Shown here one piece after another: positions 35,713 to 56,354 of a stretch of DNA of 64,000 nt. Each line of letters begins with the position of its first letter. Position 1 is the stretch's first letter. Origin of the DNA: Pseudomonas cannabina (GTDB taxonomy: Bacteria > Pseudomonadota > Gammaproteobacteria > Pseudomonadales > Pseudomonadaceae); the NCBI RefSeq assembly GCF_900100365.1, contig NZ_FNKU01000001.1, positions 3,788,501 through 3,852,500 of the forward strand, given 5' to 3'. Below the pieces are notes generated by a model that was not told the DNA's origin, searched no databases, and saw only the letters and a list, made by a program, of their open reading frames with translations. The position numbers and the translations under genes are program-made.

Positions 35713-36252
35713 TCAGTTGCGGAACGGGAATTTGAAAGCACGCAGTAATGCGCGACCTTCATCATCGTTCTTGGCAGTGGTGGTCAGGGTGATGTCCAGA
35801 CCGCGAAGAGCATCGATCTTGTCGTAGTCAATTTCCGGGAAAATGATCTGCTCTTTGACGCCCATGCTGTAGTTACCACGACCATCGAAGGACTTGGCAT
35901 TCAGGCCGCGGAAGTCGCGAACCCGAGGCAGGGAGATCGACAGCAGACGATCCAGGAACTCATACATACGATCGCGGCGCAGGGTCACTTTGACGCCGAT
36001 CGGCCAACCTTCGCGGACTTTAAAGCCAGCGATGGATTTCCGAGCGTAAGTCACAACGACCTTTTGACCGGTGATCTTTTCCAGATCAGCAACAGCGTGC
36101 TCGATGACTTTTTTGTCTCCGATCGCTTCGCCCAGACCCATGTTCAGGGTGATTTTGGTAACGCGCGGAACTTCCATCACGTTCGAAAGCTTAAGTTCTT
36201 CCTTAAGTTTCGGAGCGATTTCCTTCCGGTAAATCTCTTTTAGTCGTGCCAT
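35713..36252 (-). CDS. rplE: 50S ribosomal protein L5
   Basis: 179 residues ([20 protein letters not shown]). Binds 5S rRNA and contacts P-site tRNA and S13. 13 nt before rpsN. Confidence 0.98.
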
Positions 36253-36272
36253 GGTCTTCTACCTAGCAGTGT

Positions 36273-36587
36273 TCAAGCATCAACCGCTTTTTGGGTCGAC
36301 TTGAAGACACGAATTTTCTTGCCGTCTTCAACTTTGAAACCAACGCGGTCAGCCTTGTTGGTTGCGCCGTTGAAAATGGCGACGTTGGAAGCGTGCAGTG
36401 GCGCTTCTTTCTCGACGATACCGCCCTGTACGCCCGACATCGGGTTTGGCTTGGTATGACGCTTCACCAGGTTAATCCCACCAACGACCAAACGGTCGTC
36501 AGCGAGAACCTTGAGCACCTTACCGCGCTTACCTTTGTCTTTGCCGGCGATCACGATGATCTCGTCGTCACGACGAATCTTTTGCAT
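36273..36587 (-). CDS. rplX: 50S ribosomal protein L24
   Basis: 104 residues ([20 protein letters not shown]). KOW motif at the N-terminus; early assembly initiator at the tunnel exit. Second gene of the spc operon. Confidence 0.98.
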   Translation of the reverse strand: MQKIRRDDEIIVIAGKDKGKRGKVLKVLADDRLVVGGINLVKRHTKPNPMSGVQGGIVEKEAPLHASNVAIFNGATNKADRVGFKVEDGKKIRVFKSTQKAVDA

Positions 36588-36598
36588 GTCGGATCTCC

Positions 36599-36967
36599 TT
36601 AAAGCACTTCAGGGGCGAGCGAGACGATCTTCATGAACTTCTCAGTACGAAGTTCACGGGTCACTGGCCCAAAAATACGGGTACCGATCGGCTCTTGCTT
36701 GTTGTTCAACAGAACAGCAGCGTTGCCATCAAAGCGGATGATGGAACCGTCTGCACGACGGACACCATGGCGAGTGCGGACTACAACTGCAGTCATCACT
36801 TGGCCTTTTTTCACCTTGCCGCGCGGAATTGCTTCCTTGACGGTCACTTTGATGATGTCACCGATACCAGCGTAACGACGATGGGAGCCACCCAGCACCT
36901 TGATGCACATAACGCGGCGAGCGCCGCTGTTATCGGCCACATCGAGCATGGATTGAGTCTGAATCAT
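36599..36967 (-). CDS. rplN: 50S ribosomal protein L14
   Basis: 122 residues ([20 protein letters not shown]). First gene of the spc operon; contacts 16S rRNA in an intersubunit bridge and is the target of the silencing factor RsfS. It follows rpsQ by 23 nt without a visible terminator, so it may also be read through from S10. Confidence 0.98.
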   Translation of the reverse strand: MIQTQSMLDVADNSGARRVMCIKVLGGSHRRYAGIGDIIKVTVKEAIPRGKVKKGQVMTAVVVRTRHGVRRADGSIIRFDGNAAVLLNNKQEPIGTRIFGPVTRELRTEKFMKIVSLAPEVL

Positions 36968-36990
36968 ATAATTTCTCCGACCCCTAGTCC

Positions 36991-37257
36991 TTAGACTTCC
37001 ACAGCGCGTTCGAGGATATCAACCAACGCCCAAGATTTAGTCTTGGCTACCGGACGAGTTTCACGAATAGTGACCTTGTCGCCGATATGGCATTGATTGG
37101 TTTCGTCGTGCGCGTGCAGCTTAGTCGAACGCTTAACGTATTTACCGTAGATCGGGTGCTTTACGCGACGCTCGATCAGAACGGTGATGGTCTTGTCCAT
37201 CTTGTCGCTGACAACACGGCCAGTCAGCGTACGGACAGTTTTTTCGGCTTCAGCCAT
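36991..37257 (-). CDS. rpsQ: 30S ribosomal protein S17
   Basis: 88 residues ([20 protein letters not shown]). OB-fold primary 16S binder. Last gene of the S10 operon, two bases after rpmC. Confidence 0.98.
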   Translation of the reverse strand: MAEAEKTVRTLTGRVVSDKMDKTITVLIERRVKHPIYGKYVKRSTKLHAHDETNQCHIGDKVTIRETRPVAKTKSWALVDILERAVEV

Positions 37258-37259
37258 GA

Positions 37260-37451
37260 TTACTTACCTGCCTGCTGGTTGAGCACAGTTTTCACGCGAG
37301 CGATGTCACGCTTAACTTGCGAGAGCAGATGAGACTGCCCCAACTGGCCAGTTGCTTTCTGCATACGCAGATTGAACTGGTCGCGCAGCAGGCCGAGCAG
37401 TTGCTCGTTCAGCTGCTGTGCTGATTTTTCACGAAGTTCATTCGCTTTCAT
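37260..37451 (-). CDS. rpmC: 50S ribosomal protein L29
   Basis: 63 residues, [20 protein letters not shown]. Two-helix protein at the tunnel exit beside L23, near the SRP and trigger-factor site. ATG 37451 shares a base with the rplP stop (TGATG); the in-frame GTG just before is less likely. Confidence 0.97.
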
Positions 37452-37864
37452 CACATCACCGTCCGCTTAACAAAGGAGGTGGCGAGCGGCAGCTTTGCAG
37501 CAGCCAGGGCGAAAGCCTCACGCGCCAGCTCTTCAGTAACACCCTCGATTTCATACAGGACTTTGCCTGGCTGAATCTGGGCAACCCAGTACTCCACGTT
37601 ACCCTTACCTTTACCCATCCGAACTTCGAGTGGCTTTTTGGTGACAGGCTTGTCCGGGAATACACGGATCCAGATCTTGCCGCCACGTTTAACGTGACGG
37701 GTCAGAGCACGACGCGCTGACTCGATCTGACGAGCGGTGAGACGACCACGAGCTACAGACTTCAGCGCGAACTCGCCGAAGCTGACTTTGCTACCGCGCA
37801 GTGCCAGACCACGGTTGTGGCCGGTCATCTGCTTGCGGAACTTCGTACGCTTTGGTTGCAACAT
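37451..37864 (-). CDS. rplP: 50S ribosomal protein L16
   Basis: 137 residues ([20 protein letters not shown]). Near the A-site tRNA elbow. The conserved Arg in GRLTAR and the [14 protein letters not shown] segment are present; Arg hydroxylation by RoxA is known in the family. Confidence 0.98.
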
Positions 37865-37876
37865 TTGGCGTACCCC

Positions 37877-38563
37877 TTACTTAGCAGCTTTTTTACGAGG
37901 CGCTGGTGCTTGTGGTTTCAGTTCTTCTTGGCGACCACCAATTACTTCGCCTTTGAAGATCCAAACCTTTACACCGATCACACCGTAAGTGGTGTGAGCT
38001 TCGTAGTTGGCATAGTCGATGTCGGCACGCAGGGTGTGCAGTGGCACACGACCTTCGCGATACCATTCAGTACGTGCGATTTCAGCACCGCCGAGACGAC
38101 CGCTCACTTGGATTTTGATGCCTTTGGCACCAATGCGCATGGCGTTCTGAACAGCGCGCTTCATAGCGCGACGGAACATTACGCGACGCTCCAGCTGCTG
38201 AGCTACGCTCTGCGCAACCAGCATACCGTCAAGCTCCGGCTTACGGATCTCTTCGATATTGATGTGCACAGGCACACCCATTTGCTTGGTCAGGTCCTGA
38301 CGCAGTTTCTCAACATCTTCACCTTTCTTCCCGATAACGATACCTGGACGAGCGGTGTGGATGGTGATACGTGCTGTCTGAGCCGGACGATGGATATCGA
38401 TACGGCTGACGGACGCGCTTTTTAATTTGTCTTGGAGGTACTCACGCACTTTCAGATCAGCGAACAAATAGTCCGCATAAGTCCGACCGTCTGCGTACCA
38501 GACGGAGGTGTGCTCCTTGACGATTCCCAGGCGAATGCCAATGGGATGTACTTTCTGACCCAT
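37877..38563 (-). CDS. rpsC: 30S ribosomal protein S3
   Basis: 228 residues from ATG 38563 ([20 protein letters not shown]). KH domain at about 40-105; mRNA-entry helicase with S4 and S5. The longer upstream frame overlaps rplV and is not used. Confidence 0.98.
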
Positions 38564-38576
38564 CTCTTCGACTCCG

Positions 38577-38909
38577 TTACTTGTCAGCAACCTTGACAGT
38601 GATATGGCAAGACCGCTTGACGATGCGATCAGCACGGCCTTTAGCACGTGGCATGATGCGCTTCAGCGAACGCCCTTCGTTGACGAAAACGGTGGAGACC
38701 TTGAGGTCATCAACGTCTGCGCCTTCGTTATGCTCGGCGTTGGCTACAGCCGACTCCAGCACTTTCTTCAGGATCTCGGCGGCTTTCTTACTGCTGAAAG
38801 CCAACAGGTTGAGCGCTTCGCCCACCTTCTTCCCGCGGATCTGGTCGGCGACCAAGCGGGCTTTCTGGGCGGAGATTCGAGCGCCCGACAACTTAGCGGC
38901 TACTTCCAT
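38577..38909 (-). CDS. rplV: 50S ribosomal protein L22
   Basis: 110 residues ([20 protein letters not shown]). Its long beta hairpin ([13 protein letters not shown]) lines the exit tunnel where macrolides and stalling peptides act; sequence is wild-type-like. Confidence 0.98.
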
Positions 38910-38922
38910 CGTTCCTTACCCC

Positions 38923-39198
38923 TTAACGCTTGGCTTTCTTGTCTGCCACGTGCCCACGATATGTGCGGGTACCGGCAAACTCGCCCAGTTTATGGCCGAC
39001 CATGTCTTCGTTCACGAGAACAGGGACATGTTGACGACCGTTATGCACTGCAATGGTCAGACCGACCATTTGTGGCAGGATCATCGAACGACGCGACCAG
39101 GTTTTCACCGGTTTGCGATCGTTCTTTTCCGCCGCCACTTCGATCTTCTTCAGTAGGTGAAGATCAATAAAAGGACCTTTTTTCAGAGAACGTGGCAC
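38923..39198 (-). CDS. rpsS: 30S ribosomal protein S19
   Basis: 91 residues ([20 protein letters not shown]). Head protein next to S13, contacting A-site tRNA. 13 nt before rplV. Confidence 0.98.
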   Translation of the reverse strand: MPRSLKKGPFIDLHLLKKIEVAAEKNDRKPVKTWSRRSMILPQMVGLTIAVHNGRQHVPVLVNEDMVGHKLGEFAGTRTYRGHVADKKAKR

Positions 39199-39214
39199 TG
39201 TCGTATCCCTCTAT

Positions 39215-40039
39215 TTACTTGCGACGACGGACGATCATTTTGTCGGTACGCTTATTACCACGAGTCTTCGCGCCCTTAGTCGGGAAGCCCCACGGCGATA
39301 CCGGATGACGACCACCAGAGGTACGACCTTCACCACCACCATGTGGGTGGTCAACCGGGTTCATGGCAACACCACGAACGGTTGGGCGAACGCCACGCCA
39401 GCGTTTGGCACCTGCTTTACCCAGCGAACGAAGGCTATGCTCGGAGTTCGAGACTTCGCCCAGCGTTGCACGGCACTCAGAAAGTACTTTACGCATTTCA
39501 CCGGAGCGAAGACGCAAGGTTACGTACACACCTTCACGTGCGATCAGCTGTGCAGAAGCACCAGCGGAACGAGCGATCTGTGCGCCTTTACCTGGCTTCA
39601 GTTCGATGCCGTGTACGGTGCTACCAACTGGAATGTTGCGCAGCTGAAGAGCGTTGCCCGGCTTGATTGGTGCCAGGGCACCTGCAATCAGCTGGTCGCC
39701 AGCACTCACGCCTTTAGGGGCGATGATGTAGCGGCGCTCGCCGTCTGCGTAAAGCAGCAGAGCAATGTGAGCAGTACGGTTTGGATCGTATTCGATACGC
39801 TCGACGGTGGCAGCGATGCCATCCTTGTCGTTGCGACGGAAATCGACCAGACGATAATGCTGCTTATGGCCACCACCGATATGACGGGTAGTGATACGAC
39901 CATTGTTGTTACGACCACCAGTCTTCGATTTTTTCTCGAGCAGCGGTGCGTGAGGAGCGCCTTTATGCAGCTCCTGATTGACCACCTTGACCACAAAACG
40001 GCGGCCAGGGGAAGTCGGTTTGCATTTAACGATTGCCAT
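39215..40039 (-). CDS. rplB: 50S ribosomal protein L2
   Basis: 274 residues ([20 protein letters not shown]). Largest core protein of the 50S, needed for subunit joining and peptidyl transfer. The conserved His lies in [14 protein letters not shown]. Confidence 0.98.
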   Translation of the reverse strand: MAIVKCKPTSPGRRFVVKVVNQELHKGAPHAPLLEKKSKTGGRNNNGRITTRHIGGGHKQHYRLVDFRRNDKDGIAATVERIEYDPNRTAHIALLLYADGERRYIIAPKGVSAGDQLIAGALAPIKPGNALQLRNIPVGSTVHGIELKPGKGAQIARSAGASAQLIAREGVYVTLRLRSGEMRKVLSECRATLGEVSNSEHSLRSLGKAGAKRWRGVRPTVRGVAMNPVDHPHGGGEGRTSGGRHPVSPWGFPTKGAKTRGNKRTDKMIVRRRK

Positions 40040-40053
40040 GATGCACCCCTTCC

Positions 40054-40353
40054 TTACTCATCACTGCTGCTGAAATCGAGATCTTGGCCTGGCTGAAGGG
40101 AGATAACTGCCTTCTTCCAGTCATTACGCTTGCCCAGACCGCGAGCAGTGCGCTTGCTCTTACCCAGAACATTCAAGGTAGTAACACGCTCTACTTTCAC
40201 GCTGAACAGGCTTTCGACGGCCTTCTTGATTTCCAGCTTGGTTGCGTCAGTAGCAACCTTGAAAACGAACTGACCTTTTTTGTCTGCGAGAACCGTAGCC
40301 TTTTCGGAAACGTGCGGGCCAAGCAGAACTTTAAATACGCGTTCCTGGTTCAT
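40054..40353 (-). CDS. rplW: 50S ribosomal protein L23
   Basis: 99 residues ([20 protein letters not shown]). Tunnel-exit docking site of trigger factor and SRP. Its ATG overlaps the rplD stop by 4 nt (ATGA). Confidence 0.98.
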   Translation of the reverse strand: MNQERVFKVLLGPHVSEKATVLADKKGQFVFKVATDATKLEIKKAVESLFSVKVERVTTLNVLGKSKRTARGLGKRNDWKKAVISLQPGQDLDFSSSDE

Positions 40354-40952
40354 CCCAGCAGCTCCTCGAATTTCTTCACGGCCGACACAGTGATCAACAC
40401 TTTGTCGTATGCGATCAGACTAACTGGATCGGAACCTTGAACGTCACGTACATCAACGTGCGGCAGGTTGCGAGCAGCCAGGTACAGATTCTGGTCAACA
40501 GCATCGGACACGATCAGGACGTCAGTCAGGCCCATGCCAGTCAGCTTGTTCAGCAAATCTTTGGTTTTCGGTGCTTCAACAGCGAAGTCCTGAACCACGA
40601 CCAGACGATCAGTGCGAACCAGTTCAGCAAGGATGGAGCGCAGTGCTGCGCGGTACATCTTCTTGTTGAGCTTCTGAGTGTGATCCTGTGGACGAGCTGC
40701 GAAAGTGGTACCACCGCCGCGCCAGATTGGGCTACGAATAGTACCGGCACGAGCACGGCCAGTACCTTTCTGACGCCAAGGGCGCTTACCGCCACCACGA
40801 ACGTCGGAACGGGTCTTTTGCTGCTTGCTACCTTGACGACCGCCAGCCATGTAGGCCACGACTGCCTGGTGAACCAGCGTCTCGTTGAACTCGCCGCCAA
40901 ATGTCAGTTCGGAAACTTCGATTGCCTGAGCGTCATTTACATTTAATTGCAT
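40350..40952 (-). CDS. rplD: 50S ribosomal protein L4
   Basis: 200 residues ([20 protein letters not shown]). Tunnel constriction protein with the loop [19 protein letters not shown]; autogenous repressor of S10 in E. coli. Confidence 0.98.
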   Translation of the reverse strand: MQLNVNDAQAIEVSELTFGGEFNETLVHQAVVAYMAGGRQGSKQQKTRSDVRGGGKRPWRQKGTGRARAGTIRSPIWRGGGTTFAARPQDHTQKLNKKMYRAALRSILAELVRTDRLVVVQDFAVEAPKTKDLLNKLTGMGLTDVLIVSDAVDQNLYLAARNLPHVDVRDVQGSDPVSLIAYDKVLITVSAVKKFEELLG

Positions 40953-40964
40953 GTCAGCTTCCCC

Positions 40965-41600
40965 TTAACCGCGAGCCTTGGCTGCCGGACGTACAACCAG
41001 GTTGCCGCCAGTAGCGCCAGGAACAGCACCCTTGACCAACAACAGATTGCGTTCAGCGTCCACGCGCACTACTTCGAGGGACTGCACGGTCACGCGCTCA
41101 GCGCCCATATGACCGGACATTTTTTTGCCCTTGAATACACGACCAGGAGTCTGGCACTGGCCGATAGAGCCCGGGACGCGGTGGGAGACGGAGTTACCGT
41201 GGGTATTGTCCTGACCACGGAAATTCCAACGCTTGATCGTACCCTGGAAGCCTTTACCCTTGGACTGACCGGTTACATCAACCAGTTGACCAGCGGCGAA
41301 GATTTCAGCGTTGATCAGATCGCCAGCCTGGTAGTCGCCTTCTTCAAGACGGAACTCCATGACAGTACGACCGGCGGCAACGTTCGCTTTAGCGAAGTGG
41401 CCAGCCTGAGCGGCTGTGACACGCGAAGCACGACGCTCGCCGACAGTGACTTGCACTGCACGATAGCCATCGGTTTCTTCGGTTTTGAACTGAGTGACGC
41501 GATTCGGCTCGATCTCAATGACCGTGACCGGAATGGAGACACCTTCTTCGGTGAAAATACGGGTCATACCGCATTTACGACCGACTACACCAATAGTCAT
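40965..41600 (-). CDS. rplC: 50S ribosomal protein L3
   Basis: 211 residues from ATG 41600 ([20 protein letters not shown]). Early assembly protein reaching the peptidyl-transferase centre. The conserved Gln of the PrmB methylation site is in [19 protein letters not shown]. Confidence 0.98.
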   Translation of the reverse strand: MTIGVVGRKCGMTRIFTEEGVSIPVTVIEIEPNRVTQFKTEETDGYRAVQVTVGERRASRVTAAQAGHFAKANVAAGRTVMEFRLEEGDYQAGDLINAEIFAAGQLVDVTGQSKGKGFQGTIKRWNFRGQDNTHGNSVSHRVPGSIGQCQTPGRVFKGKKMSGHMGAERVTVQSLEVVRVDAERNLLLVKGAVPGATGGNLVVRPAAKARG

Positions 41601-41681
41601 GTTGTAAACCTCATGAGTGTACGGGGCTTTCACCCGCTATGGCCGCCCATTTCAGAGCGTTACACGACTAAGACCCAAGTC

Positions 41682-41993
41682 TTAGCCGAGGCTGATCTGA
41701 ACTTCCACACCGGCCGCAAGATCAAGCTTCATAAGCGCGTCAACAGTTTTATCCGTTGGCTGGACGATGACCAGAACACGCTTGTGAGTACGGATCTCAT
41801 ACTGGTCGCGCGCATCTTTGTTGACGTGCGGAGAAACCAGAACGGTTAACCGCTCTTTACGAGTCGGCAGTGGAATCGGACCACGCACCTGTGCACCAGT
41901 ACGTTTCGCGGTTTCCACGATTTCCTGGATTGATTGGTCGATCAGGCGATGGTCAAAAGCCTTCAACCTGATACGGATTTGCTGGTTTTGCAT
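41682..41993 (-). CDS. rpsJ: 30S ribosomal protein S10 / NusE
   Basis: 103 residues from ATG 41993 ([20 protein letters not shown]). Head protein and, with NusB, antitermination factor NusE. First gene of the S10 operon, 62 nt after a near-consensus promoter. Confidence 0.98.
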   Translation of the reverse strand: MQNQQIRIRLKAFDHRLIDQSIQEIVETAKRTGAQVRGPIPLPTRKERLTVLVSPHVNKDARDQYEIRTHKRVLVIVQPTDKTVDALMKLDLAAGVEVQISLG

Positions 41994-42055
41994 TGGATTC
42001 AGACTCCAGATTGCTGTTCCCTCCGAGCGCAATACGCCCGTTAAAAGGAGGCGCA

Positions 42056-42084
42056 ATTCTATAGACGTGCTAACAGGGTGTCAA
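42056..42084 (-). promoter_or_regulatory. rpsJ: Sigma-70 promoter of the S10 operon
   Basis: TTGACA (42079-42084), 17-base spacer, TAGAAT (42056-42061). It sits directly after the tuf terminator, so S10 has its own start. Confidence 0.85.
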
Positions 42085-42088
42085 CCCA

Positions 42089-42121
42089 ATAAAAAAGCCC
42101 CCGCAGTGCGGGGGCTCTTTT
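42089..42121 (-). terminator. Intrinsic terminator after tuf
   Basis: GCCCCCGC (42097-42104) pairs with GCGGGGGC (42108-42115); leftward a T6 run follows. Ends the str operon. Confidence 0.9.
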
Positions 42122-42134
42122 TGGGAATCAACGC

Positions 42135-43328
42135 TTACGCGATGATTTTGGCTACGACGCCAGCGCCGACGGTACGACCGCCTTCACGGATTGCGAAACG
42201 CAGACCATCTTCCATTGCGATTGGCTTGATCAGGGTAACGGAAACTTTAACGTTATCACCTGGCATAACCATTTCTACGCCTTCCGGCAGTTCGCAGCTA
42301 CCGGTTACATCGGTAGTACGGAAGTAGAACTGTGGACGGTAGCCTTTGAAGAACGGAGTGTGACGACCGCCTTCTTCTTTGCTCAGAACGTAGATTTCAG
42401 CTTCGAACTGAGTGTGCGGCTTGACGGTGCCTGGCTTGACCAGAACCTGGCCACGCTCAACGTCGTCACGCTTGGTACCACGCAGCAGAACGCCGCAGTT
42501 CTCGCCAGCACGACCTTCGTCGAGCAGCTTACGGAACATTTCAACACCGGTGCAGGTGGTGACAGTAGTGTCACGCAGACCAACGATTTCCAGTGGATCC
42601 TGAACCTTGACGATACCGCGCTCAACACGACCAGTCACAACAGTGCCGCGACCGGAGATCGAGAATACGTCTTCGATTGGCATCAGGAACGGCTTGTCGA
42701 CAGCACGCTCTGGCTGAGGAATGTAGCTATCCAGAGTCTCAACCAACTTCTTGACGGCAGTGGTGCCCATCTCGTTGTCGTCTTTGCCTTCCAACGCCAT
42801 ACGGGCAGAGCCGATGATGATTGGAGTGTCGTCGCCCGGGAAGTCGTAAGTGCTCAGCAGATCGCGCACTTCCATTTCAACCAGTTCCAGCAGCTCAGCG
42901 TCGTCTACCAGGTCAGCCTTGTTCAGGAAGACCACGATGTACGGAACGCCAACCTGACGGGACAGCAGGATGTGCTCACGGGTTTGTGGCATCGGACCAT
43001 CAGCAGCCGAACAAACCAGGATAGCGCCGTCCATCTGCGCAGCACCGGTGATCATGTTCTTCACGTAGTCGGCGTGACCTGGGCAGTCAACGTGCGCGTA
43101 GTGACGCGTAGCCGAGTTGTACTCAACGTGAGCGGTGTTGATGGTGATACCGCGAGCTTTCTCTTCTGGTGCGCTGTCGATCTTGTCGAAATCAACACGA
43201 GCCGAACCGAAAACTTCGGAGCAGACGCGAGTCAGAGCAGCGGTCAGCGTGGTCTTGCCATGGTCAACGTGACCAATGGTGCCGACGTTGCAGTGCGGGA
43301 GGGAACGATCAAATTTTTCTTTAGCCAC
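42135..43328 (-). CDS. tuf: Elongation factor Tu
   Basis: 397 residues. GTPase that brings aminoacyl-tRNA to the ribosome. G1 GHVDHGKT, G2 [13 protein letters not shown]3 DCPGH, G4 NKAD, then domains 2 and 3. No second copy lies between tRNA-Thr and tRNA-Trp, where P. aeruginosa has tufB, so this may be the only tuf gene. Confidence 0.98.
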   Translation of the reverse strand: MAKEKFDRSLPHCNVGTIGHVDHGKTTLTAALTRVCSEVFGSARVDFDKIDSAPEEKARGITINTAHVEYNSATRHYAHVDCPGHADYVKNMITGAAQMDGAILVCSAADGPMPQTREHILLSRQVGVPYIVVFLNKADLVDDAELLELVEMEVRDLLSTYDFPGDDTPIIIGSARMALEGKDDNEMGTTAVKKLVETLDSYIPQPERAVDKPFLMPIEDVFSISGRGTVVTGRVERGIVKVQDPLEIVGLRDTTVTTCTGVEMFRKLLDEGRAGENCGVLLRGTKRDDVERGQVLVKPGTVKPHTQFEAEIYVLSKEEGGRHTPFFKGYRPQFYFRTTDVTGSCELPEGVEMVMPGDNVKVSVTLIKPIAMEDGLRFAIREGGRTVGAGVVAKIIA

Positions 43329-43359
43329 GACAAATAACTCCTAGCCTAAAGGCGCTGAA

Positions 43360-45465
43360 TCAGCCTTGTTTTTTGGTTACAGTTTCGACGATGTGCGACG
43401 GCGCTGTATTGTATTTTTTGAATTCCATAGAGTAGCTTGCGCGACCCTGAGACATGGAGCGGACATCGGTCGCATAACCGAACATCTCACCCAACGGAAC
43501 CTCGGCACGAATCACTTTGCCGGAAACCGTATCTTCCATACCCAGAATCATGCCGCGACGACGGTTAAGGTCGCCCATCACGTCACCCATATAGTCTTCA
43601 GGCGTAACAACCTCTACCGCCATGATCGGCTCAAGCAACTCACCACCGCCCTTCTGGGCCAGTTGCTTGGTCGCCATGGAAGCAGCCACCTTAAACGCCA
43701 TCTCGTTCGAGTCGACGTCATGGTAGGAACCATCAAACACGGTAGCCTTCAGGCCGATCAGCGGATAACCGGCAACAACGCCGTTCTTCATCTGCTCTTC
43801 GATGCCCTTCTGGATAGCCGGGATGTATTCCTTGGGAACAACACCACCCACCACTTCGTTTACGAATTGCAGACCTTCCTGACCTTCGTCAGCAGGTGCA
43901 AAACGGATCCAGCAATGACCAAACTGGCCACGACCGCCGGATTGACGAACGAACTTGCCTTCGATTTCACAGTTCTTCGTGATGCGCTCACGATAGGAAA
44001 CCTGAGGCTTGCCGATGTTGGCTTCGACGTTGAACTCACGGCGCATCCGGTCAACCAGGATGTCCAGGTGGAGCTCGCCCATGCCAGAGATGATCGTTTG
44101 ACCAGTCTCTTCATCAGTCTTGACGCGGAAAGACGGGTCTTCCTGAGCGAGCTTGCCCAGTGCGATACCCATTTTTTCCTGGTCATCCTTGGTTTTAGGC
44201 TCAACGGCAACCGAAATAACCGGCTCCGGGAAGTCCATACGAACCAGGATGATTGGCTTGTCAGCGTTGCACAAGGTTTCACCAGTGGTGACGTCCTTCA
44301 TGCCGATCAGGGCCGCGATGTCACCAGCGCGTACTTCCTTGATCTCTTCGCGAGCGTTTGCGTGCATCTGAACCATACGACCCACGCGCTCTTTCTTACC
44401 CTTGACCGAGTTGATCACGCCGTCGCCGGATGCCAACACGCCCGAGTAAACGCGGACGAAAGTCAAGGTACCCACGAATGGGTCGGTAGCGATCTTGAAC
44501 GCCAGAGCCGAGAACGGCTCGTTGTCGTCTGCATGACGCTCCATCAGCACTTCTTCGTTATCAGGATCGGAACCCTTGATAGCTGGAATGTCGATTGGAG
44601 CCGGCAGGTAGTCGATCACGGCGTCGAGAACCAGGGGAACGCCCTTGTTCTTGAAGGAAGAACCGCAAACAGCAAGAACGATCTCACCAGCGATAGTACG
44701 CTGACGCAGAGCAGCCTTGATTTCCTCGTTGGTGAGTTCTTCACCTTCAAGGTATTTGTTCATCAGCTCTTCGTTGGCTTCAGCCGCAGCCTCAACCATG
44801 TTGCTGCGCCACTCGTTAGCCAGCTCCTGCAGTTCAGCAGGAATAGGCTCGCGACGTGGAACCATGCCTTTGTCAGCATCGCTCCAGTAAACAGCTTCCA
44901 TGGACATCAGGTCGATTTGACCCTGGAAGTTGTCTTCAGCACCAATAGCCAGCTGGATCGGCACCGGAGTGTGACCCAGACGCTGCTTGATCTGAGCGAT
45001 TACGCGCAGAAAGTTGGCGCCGGCACGGTCCATCTTGTTCACGTAAACGATACGCGGAACACCGTACTTGTTGGCTTGACGCCATACGGTTTCGGACTGA
45101 GGCTCTACGCCGGAAGTACCACAAAACACAACGACCGCGCCGTCGAGCACACGCAGGGAACGCTCAACTTCAATGGTGAAGTCAACGTGACCCGGGGTGT
45201 CAATGACGTTGAAACGGTATTGGTCTTTGTGTTGCTTCTCGGAACCCTGCCAAAAGGCAGTAATAGCAGCAGAAGTAATGGTAATACCACGCTCCTGCTC
45301 CTGAACCATCCAGTCCGTGGTCGCGGCGCCATCATGCACCTCGCCCATTTTGTGGCTTTTGCCGGTGTAAAAAAGGACGCGCTCGGTGGTGGTGGTTTTA
45401 CCAGCATCCACGTGAGCGACGATACCAATGTTACGGTAGCGGCCAATCGGAGTAGTACGAGCCAT
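43360..45465 (-). CDS. fusA: Elongation factor G
   Basis: 701 residues. Translocation GTPase: [15 protein letters not shown], the switch [18 protein letters not shown] and NKMDR. Domain IV tip [14 protein letters not shown] segment is [13 protein letters not shown]. It lies between rpsG and tuf in the str operon. Pseudomonads often carry a second fusA elsewhere. Confidence 0.98.
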   Translation of the reverse strand: MARTTPIGRYRNIGIVAHVDAGKTTTTERVLFYTGKSHKMGEVHDGAATTDWMVQEQERGITITSAAITAFWQGSEKQHKDQYRFNVIDTPGHVDFTIEVERSLRVLDGAVVVFCGTSGVEPQSETVWRQANKYGVPRIVYVNKMDRAGANFLRVIAQIKQRLGHTPVPIQLAIGAEDNFQGQIDLMSMEAVYWSDADKGMVPRREPIPAELQELANEWRSNMVEAAAEANEELMNKYLEGEELTNEEIKAALRQRTIAGEIVLAVCGSSFKNKGVPLVLDAVIDYLPAPIDIPAIKGSDPDNEEVLMERHADDNEPFSALAFKIATDPFVGTLTFVRVYSGVLASGDGVINSVKGKKERVGRMVQMHANAREEIKEVRAGDIAALIGMKDVTTGETLCNADKPIILVRMDFPEPVISVAVEPKTKDDQEKMGIALGKLAQEDPSFRVKTDEETGQTIISGMGELHLDILVDRMRREFNVEANIGKPQVSYRERITKNCEIEGKFVRQSGGRGQFGHCWIRFAPADEGQEGLQFVNEVVGGVVPKEYIPAIQKGIEEQMKNGVVAGYPLIGLKATVFDGSYHDVDSNEMAFKVAASMATKQLAQKGGGELLEPIMAVEVVTPEDYMGDVMGDLNRRRGMILGMEDTVSGKVIRAEVPLGEMFGYATDVRSMSQGRASYSMEFKKYNTAPSHIVETVTKKQG

Positions 45466-45495
45466 AAAGCCCTCGCAAAATTAGTGACGCTGAAA

Positions 45496-45987
<492 letters not shown>

Positions 45988-46088
45988 TCAGGTTAGCTCG
46001 GGACCACCATCCCGCTAAGGATGCGCCCGACCTTACTCTTATCGACTCAGAAAAATAGAAATCTGCAATTTCAAACAGAAGCCAAAGA

Positions 46089-46460
46089 CTACTTAGGCTT
46101 CTTGGTACCGTATTTCGAGCGACCCTGGTTACGGCCTTTAACGCCGGAAGTATCCAGAGAACCACGAACGGTGTGATAACGAACACCTGGCAAGTCTTTT
46201 ACACGACCGCCACGGATCAGTACCACGCTGTGCTCTTGCAGGTTGTGACCTTCACCACCGATGTACGAGGAAACCTCGAAACCGTTGGTCAGGCGCACAC
46301 GGCAGACTTTACGCAATGCCGAGTTAGGTTTTTTCGGCGTGGTGGTATACACACGAGTGCACACACCACGACGTTGCGGGCAATTCTGCAGCGCAGGCAC
46401 GTCGGATTTCTCGACGATACGCTTACGCGGCTGACGTACCAGCTGGTTGATAGTTGCCAT
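46089..46460 (-). CDS. rpsL: 30S ribosomal protein S12
   Basis: 123 residues. Decoding-centre protein. Lys43 ([12 protein letters not shown]) and Lys88 ([12 protein letters not shown]), the usual sites of streptomycin resistance mutations, are wild type. The Asp89 methylthiolation site follows Lys88. First gene of the str operon. Confidence 0.98.
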   Translation of the reverse strand: MATINQLVRQPRKRIVEKSDVPALQNCPQRRGVCTRVYTTTPKKPNSALRKVCRVRLTNGFEVSSYIGGEGHNLQEHSVVLIRGGRVKDLPGVRYHTVRGSLDTSGVKGRNQGRSKYGTKKPK

Positions 46461-46550
46461 CTACTAGCTCCACTGTTGTCTTGCGACGCTATTGTCTTAC
46501 AAGAAAAGCAAATGACAGGGCATAGGCCCCGCCAAATTTAGGGGTACAAG

Positions 46551-46579
46551 AGTCTAAAGAGGATCCCGCCCCCAGTCAA
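46551..46579 (-). promoter_or_regulatory. rpsL: Sigma-70 promoter of the str operon
   Basis: TTGACT (46574-46579), 17-base spacer, TAGACT (46551-46556), in the gap between rpoC and rpsL. No strong terminator is visible between rpoC and this promoter. Confidence 0.8.
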
Positions 46580-46657
46580 GACAAAGCCCCGGCCGCTTCG
46601 TCTGGCAAACAGCACAAAATGTGCCGCCTGCCGAATGAAAATGCCGAGGCTTTGGTC

Positions 46658-50857
<4,200 letters not shown>

Positions 50858-50920
50858 GGCTTTCCTCCTGGCGGAGCAGGGAGCAGGCATGACCGCCCTG
50901 CCCCCGATTCACGTCACGTG

Positions 50921-54994
<4,074 letters not shown>

Positions 54995-55140
54995 CAGCGT
55001 TCCCCAGCTTGGTCACCTGCTTGTTTGGCTCCCTCCCGACGGAAGCAGCCAGAAAATCTTGCAAACCCCGTGGTTTGCGCCACCGCCATCGGTGGATACC
55101 GCACGCTACAAACGTCGACAGCGCCAATCGTCTATAACGG

Positions 55141-55169
55141 AAAAAGGCCGGTGGCAAAAGCCACCAGCC
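55141..55169 (-). terminator. Attenuator-like hairpin between rplL and rpoB
   Basis: GGCCGGTGGC (55146-55155) pairs with GCCACCAGCC (55160-55169) with one G.T-type pair and a four-base loop; leftward five T follow. Position matches the partial terminator known between rplL and rpoB in E. coli, which lowers rpoBC relative to ribosomal protein mRNA. Confidence 0.75.
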
Positions 55170-55215
55170 ATCAGCCTTTCGCTAAACGCGTGGGCTGGAC
55201 ACTCAAAATCGATGC

Positions 55216-55581
55216 TTATTTCAGCTCGACTTTGGCGCCTGCTTCTTCCAGAGTAGCTTTGGCTTTGTCAGCTGCGTCTTTGGCAACAGCTTCCAGAACC
55301 ATGGCTGGAGCGCCGTCAACGACTGCCTTGGCTTCTTTCAGGCCCAGACCGGTCAGTTCACGTACAGCCTTGATCACGTTAACTTTCTTCTCGCCAGCTT
55401 CCAGCAGCATGACGTTGAATTCAGTTTGTTCTTCAACAACAGCTGCAGCAACAGCTGGGCCGGCGGAGCCAGCAGCAGCAGTAACGCCGAACTTCTCTTC
55501 GAAAGCCTTGATCAGCTCTACAACCTGCAGAACGGACATTTCAGCTACGGCGTTAAGGATATCGTCTTGAGAGATGGACAT
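55216..55581 (-). CDS. rplL: 50S ribosomal protein L7/L12
   Basis: 121 residues ([20 protein letters not shown]). N-terminal dimerisation helix pair, Ala/Gly-rich hinge, C-terminal GTPase-factor-recruiting domain ([16 protein letters not shown] [20 protein letters not shown]). Made in several copies per ribosome. Confidence 0.98.
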   Translation of the reverse strand: MSISQDDILNAVAEMSVLQVVELIKAFEEKFGVTAAAGSAGPAVAAAVVEEQTEFNVMLLEAGEKKVNVIKAVRELTGLGLKEAKAVVDGAPAMVLEAVAKDAADKAKATLEEAGAKVELK

Positions 55582-55660
55582 GACTCAATTTCCTGAATTG
55601 GGGGACGGCCTACGCGACCATCAAAATAAACAAAAATACGCGAAAAGATCTGACTCAGCC

Positions 55661-56161
55661 TTAGGCTGCAGCTGCTTCTTTTTGGTCGCGAACAGCCGCC
55701 AGAGTACGAGCCAACTTGCTGGTAGCGCCTTGAATCACGCTCATCAGCTGAGAAATTGCTTCGTTACGGGTCGGCAGGCTTGCCAGTACATCGATCTGAT
55801 TAGCTGCGAGGAACTTGCCCTCGAACGCAGCTGCCTTTATCTCGAACTTGTCCTGACCTTTCATGAATTCCTTGAACAAACGGGCAGCAGCGCCAGGATG
55901 TTCGTTGGAGAACGCGATCAAGGTCGGGCCGGTGAACACGTCGTTGAGAACACTGAATTCAGTGTCAGCAACAGCGCGCTTGAGCAGGGTGTTACGTACA
56001 ACGCGTACGTAAACGCCAGCTTCACGAGCCTCTTTACGGAGTCCGGTCATAGCGCTAACCGTCACACCACGGGCATCAGCCACGACAGCGGACAGACCAG
56101 CTTTGGCAGCCTCGTTGACTTCAGCGACGATGGCCTTCTTGTCTTCGAGTTTAATTGCCAC
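55661..56161 (-). CDS. rplJ: 50S ribosomal protein L10
   Basis: 166 residues; starts GTG or ATG at 56161 ([19 protein letters not shown] follows). Base of the stalk that carries L7/L12 dimers; the complex represses its own mRNA. Preceded by a structured leader. Confidence 0.97.
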   Translation of the reverse strand: MAIKLEDKKAIVAEVNEAAKAGLSAVVADARGVTVSAMTGLRKEAREAGVYVRVVRNTLLKRAVADTEFSVLNDVFTGPTLIAFSNEHPGAAARLFKEFMKGQDKFEIKAAAFEGKFLAANQIDVLASLPTRNEAISQLMSVIQGATSKLARTLAAVRDQKEAAAA

Positions 56162-56354
56162 GGGTTTAACTCCTGCTTGTTACCGTTTCATCCGACCGAA
56201 GCCAGATGTCGTTTTGGTGTCTGATTCGGTAAGGAACCGGGAGCACCATCTGCGTAGGCTTGAGGTTTAAGACTTGCGTCGCCTACGGTCTTGGATAGCC
56301 CCCGCCAGGCAGGGACCCCAATCTTTCAAACGGCACAGACCATGCCGCTTTGTC
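56162..56354 (-). promoter_or_regulatory. L10 leader (rplJL mRNA autoregulatory region)
   Basis: The 193-nt gap between rplA and rplJ contains complementary arms CGTAGGC and GCCTACG (near 56251-56285 on the plus strand) around the GACGCAAGTCTTAAACC segment. This is the arrangement of the L10 leader, which the L10-L12 complex binds to repress translation. Seen by eye, not modelled. Confidence 0.6.
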